A stretch of 64,000 nt of DNA from Candidatus Methanomethylophilaceae archaeon (GTDB lineage Archaea > Thermoplasmatota > Thermoplasmata > Methanomassiliicoccales > Methanomethylophilaceae). Made by a program: the position numbers and the translations under genes. Position 1 is the first letter of the stretch. Every line of letters begins with the position of its first letter. The stretch is taken from positions 1 to 64,000 of the forward strand of contig JAFWTC010000086.1 of the NCBI GenBank assembly GCA_017519045.1, written 5' to 3'. The notes below the pieces were generated by a model. It searched no databases. It was not told the origin of the DNA and was given only the letters and a program-made list of their open reading frames with translations. Shown here piece by piece: positions 8,531 to 17,139 of this stretch.

Positions 8531-9454
8531 TCACTTGAACAGCTTCCCGAACAGGTCCCCGGACTTCTTCTTGGGCTCCGGCTTCACGTAGTTGAATCCT
8601 CCCCTCGGCTCGTCGTCGATCATGAAATACACGCCCGGGGAATCGGCTCCGCCGTCGAAGCAGTGCTCGGTGTCGGCATGGCAGCAGATCCCGTCTACCA
8701 TCTTGTACAGGTGTTCGTCGCTGGGATACTCGCCGGCGGTGCGGAATCCGTTCTCCTTGAGGACCGCGCGGTATTTCTCAACGGCCGCCTCCGCCCCTTC
8801 GGGATCCTTCTCGAACCATGCGCCGAAGAAATAGCGATTCTCCTCAAGCTTGGTGAGCTCGAAATCCGTTCCGCCGCAGCTCCACACCGGATACTGCGGG
8901 ATCTTATCCTTCCATCCCTCGAGGACCTTGTCGTCCTTCTTGCGCTGGAATGCCTCCTTGTATTCCTTGTAGGGCAGCTTCGCTCCGCAACCGGTACAGA
9001 AATCGGTGCCGACGTCGTTCTGCTTGCTGCATTTCTTGCAAAGGGCCATCTCCATGACCGTCTCCGCGGGAAGCTCCGCTCCGCACTTGGGACAGAACTT
9101 CTGGTCCCCCTTCACCGGCTCGTCGCATTCGAAGCAGACGCGCACGCCCTTCAAGGCATCCTTGGCCATGCTCTCCAGATAGGAGGTCGCCTGCTCCCAC
9201 TGCTCCGGGGTGATGTCCTTGGTGGCCTCGTCGGCCTCTTTGATCGAGGCGTTCATATTGTCCACGGCGTCCTTCAGATCGTCCATGACGTCGGATGCGC
9301 CCTTCCCCACGGTGTCCGCAGCATCGCTGACGGCTTCTTCGGCGGCCTTGTCCTTCAATCCATCGGCCACAGCCTTCGTCTCCTCCTCGACGGCCTTGGC
9401 AGCATCCTGCAATCCTTTCGTGACGTCTTTCAACACCTTGTCGAACAGTCCCAT
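8531..9454 (-). CDS. Double zinc-ribbon protein with helical N terminus
   Basis: A 307-residue protein in three parts. Residues 1-95 are an Ala/Asp/Lys-rich amphipathic helix resembling LEA/apolipoprotein-like stretches. Residues ~105-165 hold two zinc ribbons (CFECDEP..FCPKCGAE and CKKCSKQ..FCTGCGAK). The last ~130 residues form an unrecognised alpha/beta domain rich in aromatic residues. It ends in a lysine tail and DLFGKLFK. No membrane segment. It is separated from the Sel1 gene by ~80 nt and divergent from the 5S rRNA gene. Function unknown. Confidence 0.6.
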   Translation of the reverse strand: MGLFDKVLKDVTKGLQDAAKAVEEETKAVADGLKDKAAEEAVSDAADTVGKGASDVMDDLKDAVDNMNASIKEADEATKDITPEQWEQATSYLESMAKDALKGVRVCFECDEPVKGDQKFCPKCGAELPAETVMEMALCKKCSKQNDVGTDFCTGCGAKLPYKEYKEAFQRKKDDKVLEGWKDKIPQYPVWSCGGTDFELTKLEENRYFFGAWFEKDPEGAEAAVEKYRAVLKENGFRTAGEYPSDEHLYKMVDGICCHADTEHCFDGGADSPGVYFMIDDEPRGGFNYVKPEPKKKSGDLFGKLFK

Positions 9455-9528
9455 GTGAAACCCCGAGTTGGTATCATTGTACGAGTTATTAGATTCTTTT
9501 TTGGGTAAAAGTCACTGAAATAGAAAAA

Positions 9529-9537
9529 TTATATATA
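9529..9537 (+). promoter_or_regulatory. TATA box of the 5S rRNA gene
   Basis: An A-rich element followed by TTATATATA lies 27 nt upstream of the predicted 5S rRNA 5' end, the usual archaeal TATA-to-start distance. Confidence 0.7.
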
Positions 9538-9559
9538 GTATGGTGCACTCCACGGTTTC

Positions 9560-9682
9560 GCAAGACGGCCATAGCGGCGGGGAAACACCCGGTCCCATCC
9601 CGAACCCGGCAGTAAAGTCCGCCCGCGTACCTGTCTGTACTGTACTGCGCAAGCGTACGGGAACTCAGGCACGCTGTCTGCA
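9560..9682 (+). rRNA. rrf: 5S ribosomal RNA
   Basis: The conserved 5S core is present: GGCCATAGCGGCGGGGAAAC, then ACCCGGTCCCATCCCGAACC in the loop B/C region. The ends GCAAGACGGC and GCTGTCTGC pair as helix I with one bulged A, giving about 123 nt. T-rich DNA (CTTTTCTTCTTC) follows as the likely terminator. No 16S, 23S or tRNA gene is near. This matches the unlinked rRNA genes of Thermoplasmata and Methanomassiliicoccales. End positions are accurate to a few bases. Confidence 0.92.
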
Positions 9683-9844
9683 CTTTTCTTCTTCATTTCT
9701 TCGACAGCGCACGCTCGAATCGGCGCGTCATCGAATCGATGCCCATTGGAACCGCGGTTGACATTGCCCTGGGATCCGGCGATTCAGAAGACGGACTTGA
9801 AAACGGAAGGACGAGGGAAGGCGCAAGGGCCTCCCCCCGAGGTT

Positions 9845-10924
9845 TCAGAAGGCAGCGTTCTTCCTCTGCTTGTACAAGAAGTACATGAACAGGGGGCTTC
9901 CGATCAGGGCCGTGATGGTCCCCACCGGAAGGCTGCCGGGGATGATGCGAACGACGACGTCCGAGACGACCACCAGGATGGCCCCTATGACCGCCGACGT
10001 GGGGATCAGTATCTTGTTGTCGCTGCCTACGAACAGCCTGGCGATGTGAGGTCCCACGAGACCGACGAATCCTATGGACCCGGTGAAGCATACGCACACC
10101 GCCGTGGCCACGGACATCATCAGGAAGGTGACTATCCTGAGCCTGATGGGGTTGACCCCGAGGCTCTTGGACATGTTGTCCCCCGTGCACATAACGTTGA
10201 TCTTGTTGGCGATGACCATGGCGAAGACCAGGATGAGCGCGAACGCGGCGATCAGCGGGAGGGATGTGGAGGAGTCCGTCTTGGACAGCGTCCCTAGGCC
10301 CCACTCGTATATCTCGTGCAGGACCTCCGCCTCGGCGTTGAACTTCATGAACGTCGTGAACGCCGAGAACATGTACATCATTCCGATTCCGACGAGAATC
10401 ATCATCGTCGAGCTCATCTTCTTGAACGTGGAGACGAAGATTATCACGGTGGACGGCACCAGGGCAAGGACGAACGCGTTCACTATGGATGCGTTGTCCC
10501 CCTCGAAGAAGGGGATGATGCAGACGCCATAGCAGAGGGAGATGGCGACCCCGAACAACGCCGCGGAGGATATCCCAATGGTGTACGGGTCGGTGAGCGG
10601 GTTGCGGGTGATGGACTGCATCATGGCTCCGCAGACCGCCAGGGTCGCTCCCACGCAGACCCCTGCCACCGTCCTCGGGAGGTTGTCGTCCATTATGATC
10701 CGGTCCAGCATCCACTTGAGATACTGCTCGCCGGTCCCCCTCTGAGGAATGTTGCCGGTGAGGTGGTTCACTATGCTGGTTATGACGTCGTTCATGGTGA
10801 CGCCGAACTTGCTCACCGAGAGGGAATAAATGGACAACGCAAGGCAGATGACGACCAGCACGAGGATGTAGCCTATGCGGCGGTGCTCCCTCCTGCGGTA
10901 ATCGGCGACCTTCTCCGACCTCAT
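9845..10924 (-). CDS. FecCD/BtuC-type ABC transporter permease (second)
   Basis: This 359-residue polytopic protein shows the BtuC/FecCD signature: LPRTVAGVCVGATLAVCGAMMQ, then NPLTDPYTIGISSAALFGV, and a C-terminal GFVGLVGPHIAR..GSDN..LIP segment that contacts the ATPase. Nine to ten transmembrane helices are visible. It imports iron chelates or corrinoids as part of an ABC complex. It lies 1 nt after a paralogous permease and after the ATPase gene, so the two permeases probably form a heterodimer. Corrinoid import would suit the corrinoid methyltransferases here, but the substrate is not determined. Confidence 0.88.
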   Translation of the reverse strand: MRSEKVADYRRREHRRIGYILVLVVICLALSIYSLSVSKFGVTMNDVITSIVNHLTGNIPQRGTGEQYLKWMLDRIIMDDNLPRTVAGVCVGATLAVCGAMMQSITRNPLTDPYTIGISSAALFGVAISLCYGVCIIPFFEGDNASIVNAFVLALVPSTVIIFVSTFKKMSSTMMILVGIGMMYMFSAFTTFMKFNAEAEVLHEIYEWGLGTLSKTDSSTSLPLIAAFALILVFAMVIANKINVMCTGDNMSKSLGVNPIRLRIVTFLMMSVATAVCVCFTGSIGFVGLVGPHIARLFVGSDNKILIPTSAVIGAILVVVSDVVVRIIPGSLPVGTITALIGSPLFMYFLYKQRKNAAF

Positions 10925-10925
10925 G

Positions 10926-12011
10926 TCACCACACCCCGCTCTTCTGCCTGATGATCAGGTACAGGAATATGGGCGCCCCGATGAAGGACGTCACAACGCC
11001 CACCGGCACCTCCGCCTGGACGTCCAGGGCGCGGCTGATGATGTCGCACGCCGTAAGGAAGAACGCACCCAGAACCACCGATCCCGGAATCAGGAAACGG
11101 TTGTCCGAGCCGATTATCATCCTCACCATGTGGGGGATGACCAGCCCCACGAATCCGATTATCCCGACGTAGCTGACGATGGACGCGGAGATGAAGGACA
11201 GGATCACCAGGCAGACGATCCTGAGCCTCTCGCTGTTCAGCCCCAGGGACTTGGCGTCCTTGTCGTCCAGGGACATGAGGTTGAGCTTGTTCGAAAGCGG
11301 AAGGATTATCGCTATCCCCACGATGACCGAAATCGTCATCAGCGGCAGGGACCCCCAGCTCAGGTCGGTGAAGGAGCCCACCTGCCAGCGATAGACGATG
11401 TCCAGGTTGGCCTCGTCCGTCGAGACCAGCAGGATCGACGTCAAGGCGTTGAACATGTAGGACACCGCCACTCCGGCCAGAATCAGAGTCGACGGGGACT
11501 TGCGGAAGAACGGCGAGAACAGCAATATGACGACCACCGGCACCATGGCCATGAGGACGGCGTTCAGAACCGTGCCGACCCCGGCGATGCCGGAGCCGCC
11601 GAAGCTGAATCCAAGGGTGATGGCGATGGCGACTCCGAACAGGGCCCCCGACGACACCCCGGTGGTGTACGGGTCGGCCAGCGGGTTCTTCATGACGCTC
11701 TGCATGATCGCACCGGAGATCGCCAGCCCTGCCCCGGATATTATTCCGAACAGGGCCCTGGGGACGCGGTAGTTCCAGACTATGCTGTCGTCGAAGGCCT
11801 GCTGCGAGCGGGGCTCGTAGGTCACGCCCTGCAGATGCTTTATGAAGTAGTCGAAGACGGTGGCCACGTCGAGGTCGCGCGTGCCCACGCAAAGGGATAT
11901 CCAGAAGATGAAGAAAGTCAAGACCCCCAGGCCGGCGATGAACAGCAGCTTGAACCAGACGTAACGGCTGTACTCGGCCTTGAAGTCCTTGTTGGATGCC
12001 TGCTCCGTCAT
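10926..12011 (-). CDS. FecCD/BtuC-type ABC transporter permease (first)
   Basis: 361 residues, homologous to the adjacent permease: VPRALFGIISGAGLAISGAIMQ, NPLADPYTTGVSSGALFGVA and GFVGLVIPHMVRMIIGSDNR..IPGS. The N terminus has about 30 cytoplasmic residues before the first membrane helix. Its stop is 1 nt before the next permease start and it begins 12 nt after the ATPase stop, so the three genes are one transcription unit. Family role: translocation pore for siderophore, heme or cobalamin uptake. Confidence 0.88.
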   Translation of the reverse strand: MTEQASNKDFKAEYSRYVWFKLLFIAGLGVLTFFIFWISLCVGTRDLDVATVFDYFIKHLQGVTYEPRSQQAFDDSIVWNYRVPRALFGIISGAGLAISGAIMQSVMKNPLADPYTTGVSSGALFGVAIAITLGFSFGGSGIAGVGTVLNAVLMAMVPVVVILLFSPFFRKSPSTLILAGVAVSYMFNALTSILLVSTDEANLDIVYRWQVGSFTDLSWGSLPLMTISVIVGIAIILPLSNKLNLMSLDDKDAKSLGLNSERLRIVCLVILSFISASIVSYVGIIGFVGLVIPHMVRMIIGSDNRFLIPGSVVLGAFFLTACDIISRALDVQAEVPVGVVTSFIGAPIFLYLIIRQKSGVW

Positions 12012-12023
12012 GAGGACACCCGT

Positions 12024-12842
12024 TCAGAGGATGGAGGTGCAGACGGCGCTGTCGGCCATCGGGAGGCATTCGCCGCTTTCGAGGTCCTTGAGGACGAGAT
12101 GGGGCCTGCCGCCGTCGTCTATGATCTCCGAGTCCACGCCGTACACCGTCAGGACGTTCTCCCTGGTGAGGACCTGCGCCGGGGTGCCGACGGCGTAGAT
12201 GGCGCCCTCGTACATCAGGATGATGTTGTCGGAGTACTTCGAGGCGATGTTCAGGTCGTGGCTGATCATGATCACCAGTATGCCGTCCTCGTGGGACAGG
12301 TGCTTCAGAAGACGCGAAATCCCCAGCTGGTGCTTTACGTCGAGGTTGGATGTGGGCTCGTCCAGCAGAAGTACCTTGGGTCTCTGGACCAGCCCCCTGG
12401 CCAGCATGACCTTCTGATGCTGCCCTGCGGAGAGCTCGTTGAACGGGCGCAAGGCCAGATCCTCGATTCCCAGCTTGGACATCGTGTCGTAGACGATCTC
12501 CAGGTCCTCGTCGGAGGTCTTCCATCCTGCATGGGGGTGCCTCCCCAGGAGGATGGTGTCCACGACGCTCAAGGGGAAGGTGTCGGAAGAGGAGTACGGA
12601 ACGTAGCCGACCTCTTTGGCCATCTCCTTGAGAGAGTACTCCTTCACGCTTCTGCCATCCAGGAAGACCTTTCCGGCGGTCGGATCCAGGATCTTGTTGA
12701 TGCAATGGATCAGCGTGGACTTCCCGACGCCGTTCGGGCCCAGTATAGAGACGAACTGGGGCTCCCGTATGTCGAGACAGATGTCTTTGAGGACCGGGAC
12801 CGAGGCGTAACTGAATGCCATCTCTTCTATCCTAATCTCCAT
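12024..12842 (-). CDS. FecE/BtuD-type ABC transporter ATPase
   Basis: A 272-residue protein with Walker A GPNGVGKST near residue 35, signature ELSAGQHQ, Walker B VLLLDEPTSNLD and the switch histidine in ISHDLN. The signature has Ala in place of the second residue of the usual LSGGQ, a mild deviation that should keep function. It powers the two FecCD permeases downstream. No substrate-binding protein gene is present in the window, so the receptor must be encoded elsewhere. First gene of the operon. Confidence 0.9.
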   Translation of the reverse strand: MEIRIEEMAFSYASVPVLKDICLDIREPQFVSILGPNGVGKSTLIHCINKILDPTAGKVFLDGRSVKEYSLKEMAKEVGYVPYSSSDTFPLSVVDTILLGRHPHAGWKTSDEDLEIVYDTMSKLGIEDLALRPFNELSAGQHQKVMLARGLVQRPKVLLLDEPTSNLDVKHQLGISRLLKHLSHEDGILVIMISHDLNIASKYSDNIILMYEGAIYAVGTPAQVLTRENVLTVYGVDSEIIDDGGRPHLVLKDLESGECLPMADSAVCTSIL

Positions 12843-12914
12843 CTGATACTACCGCAGGACGATATGACCAATTAGTATTCAAAAACTATCTTGCGGAATT
12901 TGAAAGAATGGTGC

Positions 12915-12930
12915 ATGCATCCAATGCATC
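12915..12930. promoter_or_regulatory. Palindrome upstream of the ABC importer operon
   Basis: TGCATCCAATGCA (12917-12929) is a perfect 5-bp inverted repeat with a 3-base spacer, about 75 bp upstream of the ATPase start. It sits in the 200-bp gap shared with the divergent flavoprotein gene. It could be an operator for an iron- or cobalt-responsive repressor; that is inference. The 12-mer ATGCATCCAATG recurs at 58157-58168 before the marR gene. Confidence 0.3.
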
Positions 12931-13041
12931 TTCCGCAGGCGCCGAAGCAAGCGGCGGTTCAATTATCATCGATTAGAAACGACGTCACGATGCGACATGA
13001 TAAAAACGGACGAGCCATCCCCCGCCTAGGAGTACGAAGAC

Positions 13042-13659
13042 ATGAAAGTACTGATCATCAACGGAAGCCCGCATCCCAGCGGAAACACCTCGATCGCCCT
13101 GAAGGAGATGGAGGAGACGTTCCGCAAGGAGGGGATCGAGACCGAGACCGTCTGCATCGGGAACAAGGACATCAGGGGCTGCATCGGCTGCGGAAAGTGC
13201 TTCGAGAAGGGACGTTGCGTCTTCGATGACGTCGTGAACGAGCTTGCCCCCAAGTTCGAGGAGGCCGACGGCCTCGTCATCGGATCCCCGGTGTACTACG
13301 CATCTGCGAACGCCACGCTCGTGGCCTGCCTCCAGAGGCTGTTCTACAGCACCCGCTTCGACAAGACCATGAAGGTGGGCGCCAGCGTCGCGGTGGCCAG
13401 GCGCGGGGGATGCTCCGCGACCTACGACGAGCTGAACAAGTTCTTCACGATCTGCGGCATGCCGGTGGCCTCCAGCCAGTACTGGAACAGCGTGCACGGA
13501 AGGACGCCTGGGGAGGCCTCGCAGGACCTCGAAGGGCTCCAGACCATGCGCACCCTGGCCAGGAACATGGCCTTCCTGATGAAGTCCATCGCGCTCGGAA
13601 AGAAGGAGTACGGCCTCCCGGAGAAGGAGCCCGTGCAGCGCACCAATTTCATCCACTGA
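13042..13659 (+). CDS. NADPH-dependent FMN reductase / iron-sulfur flavoprotein-like
   Basis: This 205-residue protein begins with the flavodoxin-fold FMN phosphate loop NGSPHPSGNT. It carries a compact cysteine motif CIGCGKCFEKGRC near residue 50, as in archaeal iron-sulfur flavoproteins, and the SPVYYAS FMN-ring segment. It probably transfers electrons or reduces quinone-like or other acceptors in the cytoplasm. An SD-like CTAGGAG precedes the ATG. The flavodoxin gene follows 10 nt later, so they are one operon. Confidence 0.82.
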   Translation: MKVLIINGSPHPSGNTSIALKEMEETFRKEGIETETVCIGNKDIRGCIGCGKCFEKGRCVFDDVVNELAPKFEEADGLVIGSPVYYASANATLVACLQRLFYSTRFDKTMKVGASVAVARRGGCSATYDELNKFFTICGMPVASSQYWNSVHGRTPGEASQDLEGLQTMRTLARNMAFLMKSIALGKKEYGLPEKEPVQRTNFIH

Positions 13660-13669
13660 GGCATCCGAC

Positions 13670-14143
13670 ATGGGAAAAGTGCTTGTGGCGTACTTCAGCG
13701 CGAGCGGGGTCACGGCGGCGCTGGCCGGAAGGCTGGCCGAGGCCATAGGGGCGGACGTCTACGAGATAAAGCCCGAGACCCCCTACTCGGACGCGGATCT
13801 GAACTGGAGGGACAAGAACAGCAGGAGCACCGTCGAGATGAACGACAGGTCCTCCAGGCCGCCCATCGGGAACGACGTGGACGTCTCCCCTTACGACACC
13901 GTGTTCGTCGGTTTCCCGGTGTGGTGGTACAGAGAGCCTTCCATCATCGACACTTTCGCAGAATCCCACGACTTCAGCGGAAAGAGGATCATCCCGTTCG
14001 CGACGTCCGGCGGAAGCGACATCGGCCAATCCGGGGAGAACATCGGAAGGCTGGCCAAGGGGGCGGAGGTCCTGGGCGGGAGAAGGTTCCCCAGGAACGC
14101 CTCCGAATCGGAGCTGAGGTCCTGGGCGGAGCCCCTGATCTGA
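13670..14143 (+). CDS. Flavodoxin
   Basis: This 157-residue protein opens with VLVAYFSASGVT, the phosphate-binding loop of long flavodoxins of the Flavodoxin_4 type. It then has the FMN-contact segment FVGFPVWWYREP near residue 82 and TSGGSDIGQS near 113, typical of that group. It is an electron carrier, probably paired with the upstream flavoprotein. A hairpin terminator at 14151-14166 follows its stop and is shared with the convergent arsM. Confidence 0.85.
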   Translation: MGKVLVAYFSASGVTAALAGRLAEAIGADVYEIKPETPYSDADLNWRDKNSRSTVEMNDRSSRPPIGNDVDVSPYDTVFVGFPVWWYREPSIIDTFAESHDFSGKRIIPFATSGGSDIGQSGENIGRLAKGAEVLGGRRFPRNASESELRSWAEPLI

Positions 14144-14150
14144 ATGAAGC

Positions 14151-14170
14151 GGGGGTCCGCCCCCCTTTTC
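14151..14170. terminator. Bidirectional terminator between flavodoxin and arsM
   Basis: A GGGGG/CCCCC hairpin with a short loop is followed by TTTTC on the plus strand. It lies in the 31-bp gap between the stops of two convergent genes. Confidence 0.55.
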
Positions 14171-14174
14171 TTAC

Positions 14175-15209
14175 TCAACAGCAACCGGGGCCGTCCATGC
14201 GCCCGCCATGTCGGCCGAAGGCCCCATAATGCCTCCTTCTGTCGCCGCTGACCAGGAACGCCTCGGAATAACGGGTTTCGGAAAGCATCGAGGCGGTGTT
14301 TCCGCATACCCTCGCCCATTCGCCGCGACGGAAGCGGTGCCCGCGGTCGAGGTCGAAGAAGTCCGGATGCCCCGGGATGTTCCCCATATAGACTGCAGAC
14401 TGGCCGTAATCCTCGCATGCATCCTCGAGGCTGTCGAGCTTGAACGCCCGCACCGTTCTGGATGTGAACGAAGCGTCTCCCGTGACGCTTCTGATCCCTT
14501 CGTCGATCGAGACCTCGGCTACCGAGGTCTCCCTGAAGTCCAGGAATCCCGCCTGGCGCATGACCCGACGAAAATCGCCTATATACATGGCTCCTCCCAG
14601 ACACTCGCCGTGGACCACCGGGTCCTCATATGCCTCCTTGGGCACGCGCCTGTCGGCGAAGATGTCTGAGAAGTAGAGCTCTCCGCCCTCCCTCAATACG
14701 CGATGTATCCCGGAGAAGACCTTCCCCTTGTCCGGAGAGAGGTTTATCACGCAGTTCGAGACCACGAGGTCCACCGAACCATCCTCGATTCCGAGCTCAT
14801 CCAGATTCTCTATGCAACCTTCAATGAACTCCACGTTGGATCTGGAATATCCGAACCTGGCCATCTGCGAGCCTTTATGCCTCTCCGCCACCGACAGCTG
14901 CTCCGGCGTCATGTCCACCCCGATGACGTGCCCGTTTTGCCCGGCCAGCTTGGATATCACGTAAACGTCCCTGCCCGTTCCGCATCCCAGGTCCAAGACG
15001 GTGAGGCCGTCCAACAGAGGAGGTATGGGCGAACCGCATCCGTAGCATCTGTCCAGTATCTCCCCGTCTATGAGGGAAAGCGCCTCGGCGACCTCCGGTT
15101 CAGCAGGAGTCGAACAGCAGCAGGCGCTGGTCTTCAGATCCTTGCTGCCTTTCAGACGCTTCCCATAATAATCGCGGACGCCCTCCCTGACGCGGTCATC
15201 TCCTTCCAT
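14175..15209 (-). CDS. arsM: Arsenite S-adenosylmethionine methyltransferase
   Basis: This 344-residue protein has SAM motif I DLGCGTG (73-79) and the ArsM-specific CYGCGSP motif (Cys55, Cys58). Cys153 (SNCVINL) and Cys203 (GECLGGA) are spaced 50 apart, as are the As(III)-binding cysteines of characterised ArsM enzymes. An N-terminal CCC cluster at 30-32 and a terminal GCC may add thiols. It methylates As(III) to mono- and dimethylarsenicals. The start lies about 26 nt from a TTAAAT box. It is divergent from the polymerase IV gene, and no arsR or arsB is adjacent. Confidence 0.88.
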   Translation of the reverse strand: MEGDDRVREGVRDYYGKRLKGSKDLKTSACCCSTPAEPEVAEALSLIDGEILDRCYGCGSPIPPLLDGLTVLDLGCGTGRDVYVISKLAGQNGHVIGVDMTPEQLSVAERHKGSQMARFGYSRSNVEFIEGCIENLDELGIEDGSVDLVVSNCVINLSPDKGKVFSGIHRVLREGGELYFSDIFADRRVPKEAYEDPVVHGECLGGAMYIGDFRRVMRQAGFLDFRETSVAEVSIDEGIRSVTGDASFTSRTVRAFKLDSLEDACEDYGQSAVYMGNIPGHPDFFDLDRGHRFRRGEWARVCGNTASMLSETRYSEAFLVSGDRRRHYGAFGRHGGRMDGPGCC

Positions 15210-15318
15210 GCGCTGTCATCCGGATGGCTGGATTTAATATGGGCTGGCCGACGCCGAAAGGAGTACCGCCAAACGCTATATCCCCAGACGCGATACGCAC
15301 ATCGGGCCGGAGGAAGGA

Positions 15319-16539
15319 ATGGAGCGCATTATCATCCACGTGGACATGGACGCGTTCTACGCCTCCGTGGAGGCCCGCGACGACCCCTCACTCCGCGGAA
15401 AGCCTCTGATAATCGGGGCCATGCCCGACGAGAGGGGGGTCGTGTCCACCTGCAGCTACGAGGCCAGGGAGTTCGGCGTACATTCAGCCATGAACATCAA
15501 GGAGGCCTACAAGCTATGCCCGGACGGCGTGTTCATACGTCCCGACTTCGAGAAGTACAGGCGGGTCTCCGACCAGATCCATGAGATATGGGACTCGTAC
15601 TCCACGGCGTCGGAGAACATAGCGCTGGACGAGGCCTATCTGGACGTGACCGAGACCGCCGGGAGCCTCGACAAGGCCGTGGAGTTCGCATACGATATCA
15701 AGCGGCGCGTCGCCGACGAGGTCGGCCTCACGTGCTCGGTGGGCGTCTCCTACTGCAAGGCGGCGGCGAAGACCGCCAGCGAGGAGATGAAGCCGGACGG
15801 GCTGTTCGTGATCCCCTCCCCCGAGGACTTCGTCGACCTTGTGATCGACCGCGGCGTGCGCTCCCTTCCCTCCGTCGGAAAGAGGACGGCCGAGAAGCTC
15901 CGCGGAATCGGCGTGGAGACCGTTCGCGACCTCCTGGACCGCGAGAGCGAGGTGGCCTCGATGCTGGGAAAGCATGGCGCCGCCCTCGTCCGGCTTGCCC
16001 ACGGCATAGACGACAGGGACGTGGTCCCCTACAGGCCGGAGAACGCCAAGTCGGTGAGCAGGGAGATAACGTTCCAGGCCAACGTGTCCGACTTCGATTT
16101 CCTGAAGGACGTGCTCCTCCTGCTGTCGTTCAGCGTCGAAAACCGCGCAAGACGCCACGGACTGCGGGGATCCGGGGTTGTGCTGAAAATCACGTACTCG
16201 AACATGGAGAGCATCACCAGATCGAGGATGACGGCGTCATCGGACATCGCCTTCAACGTCTACCGCGAGACCTCGGACATGCTTAACACGATCGAAAGGC
16301 GGCCCGTTAGGCTGATAGGGGCGGGAATCTACAACACCTCGGGGTCGAAGACCCGCCAGACGACCTTGGACGAGATAGCCGAGCTGGGAAGCGGAAGGAT
16401 GCTGATGGAGGCCGCCTTGGAGGACCTCCAGGAACGCTACGGGATCGACCTTTCGGACGAGGCCGCCGGCGGATATCGCATAGAATCGCTACACGGGACC
16501 GTGGAGTACATGCGCACCCACAGGCCGAGGGCGGCATAA
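15319..16539 (+). CDS. dinB: DNA polymerase IV (Y-family)
   Basis: A 406-residue protein with the Y-family motifs HVDMDAFYASVE (Asp9, Asp11), CSYEAREFGV and ALDEAYLD (Asp104, Glu105), which supply the metal-binding carboxylates. A helix-hairpin-helix thumb region (LPSVGKRTAEKLRGIGV) and a C-terminal little-finger domain follow. The last ~35 residues contain QTTLDE, close to the archaeal PCNA-binding type (QxxLxxF-like). It performs error-prone translesion synthesis. It is preceded by GGAGGAAGG and a CTATAT box. Confidence 0.93.
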   Translation: MERIIIHVDMDAFYASVEARDDPSLRGKPLIIGAMPDERGVVSTCSYEAREFGVHSAMNIKEAYKLCPDGVFIRPDFEKYRRVSDQIHEIWDSYSTASENIALDEAYLDVTETAGSLDKAVEFAYDIKRRVADEVGLTCSVGVSYCKAAAKTASEEMKPDGLFVIPSPEDFVDLVIDRGVRSLPSVGKRTAEKLRGIGVETVRDLLDRESEVASMLGKHGAALVRLAHGIDDRDVVPYRPENAKSVSREITFQANVSDFDFLKDVLLLLSFSVENRARRHGLRGSGVVLKITYSNMESITRSRMTASSDIAFNVYRETSDMLNTIERRPVRLIGAGIYNTSGSKTRQTTLDEIAELGSGRMLMEAALEDLQERYGIDLSDEAAGGYRIESLHGTVEYMRTHRPRAA

Positions 16540-16621
16540 TATTGACGAATCATCAAAATTTGTCCTGGCTGCTAAGCGCCTTTTATATATCTCCCAATCA
16601 GATTATAAGTTGGAGGCTAAA

Positions 16622-17029
16622 ATGTACAAGAATATCCTCGTAGCAGTGGACGGAAGCGACAACAACAAGCCTGCTGTAAGGACGGCTGTGAACATGGCCG
16701 TCGAGTCCGGTGCCAAGCTGACCGCGGTCTACGTCGAGAACGTCGGTTACAGGATGGCTCCCAACGTGGCCATGGTGAACGATCCCCTCGTCAACGCGGA
16801 GAGCGTGTTCGAATTCATAAAGGCCGAGTCCCAGGCGAGATGCGTCAAAGTGGAGTACAAGGTCGTCATCGGACATCCGGGAGAATCGATCGCCGACATG
16901 ACCTCCGACTACGACCTGGTCATCTGCGGATCGCTGGGACGCTCCGGACTCAAGAAGGCGGTGCTGGGAAGCGTTTCCGAGATGATCACCCGCTTCGCCG
17001 AATGCCCCGTGCTCATCGTTCGCAAGTGA
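16622..17029 (+). CDS. Universal stress protein (UspA family)
   Basis: The protein is 135 residues, start chosen at the ATG after TTGGAGG. The N terminus NILVAVDGSDNN and C-terminal GSLGRSGLKKAVLGSVSE give the ATP-binding GxxG-x9-G(S/T) pattern, so it belongs to the ATP-binding Usp class. It is a small cytoplasmic dimer. TTTTATATAT about 40 nt upstream is the probable TATA box. A hairpin terminator follows at about 17037. Confidence 0.9.
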   Translation: MYKNILVAVDGSDNNKPAVRTAVNMAVESGAKLTAVYVENVGYRMAPNVAMVNDPLVNAESVFEFIKAESQARCVKVEYKVVIGHPGESIADMTSDYDLVICGSLGRSGLKKAVLGSVSEMITRFAECPVLIVRK

Positions 17030-17036
17030 GCCTTCC

Positions 17037-17066
17037 AAGGCCGTCCAGAGCGGGCGGCCTGCTTTT
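17037..17066 (+). terminator. Terminator after the usp gene
   Basis: A GGCCG/CGGCC stem with a T-rich tail (TGCTTTT) begins about 10 nt after the stop codon of the universal stress protein. Confidence 0.5.
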
Positions 17067-17139
17067 CACATTGGTCATATAATCGGTTAATTTACGACAG
17101 AAACAAAGCTTTATAGGTTACATAAACCATGTATCTTCC

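Noticed and set aside
10923-12875. Long plus-strand open frame (about 650 codons) over the ABC transporter genes
   Set aside because: It is antisense to the FecCD/FecE genes, low in hydrophobic patterning and typical of GC-rich shadow frames.
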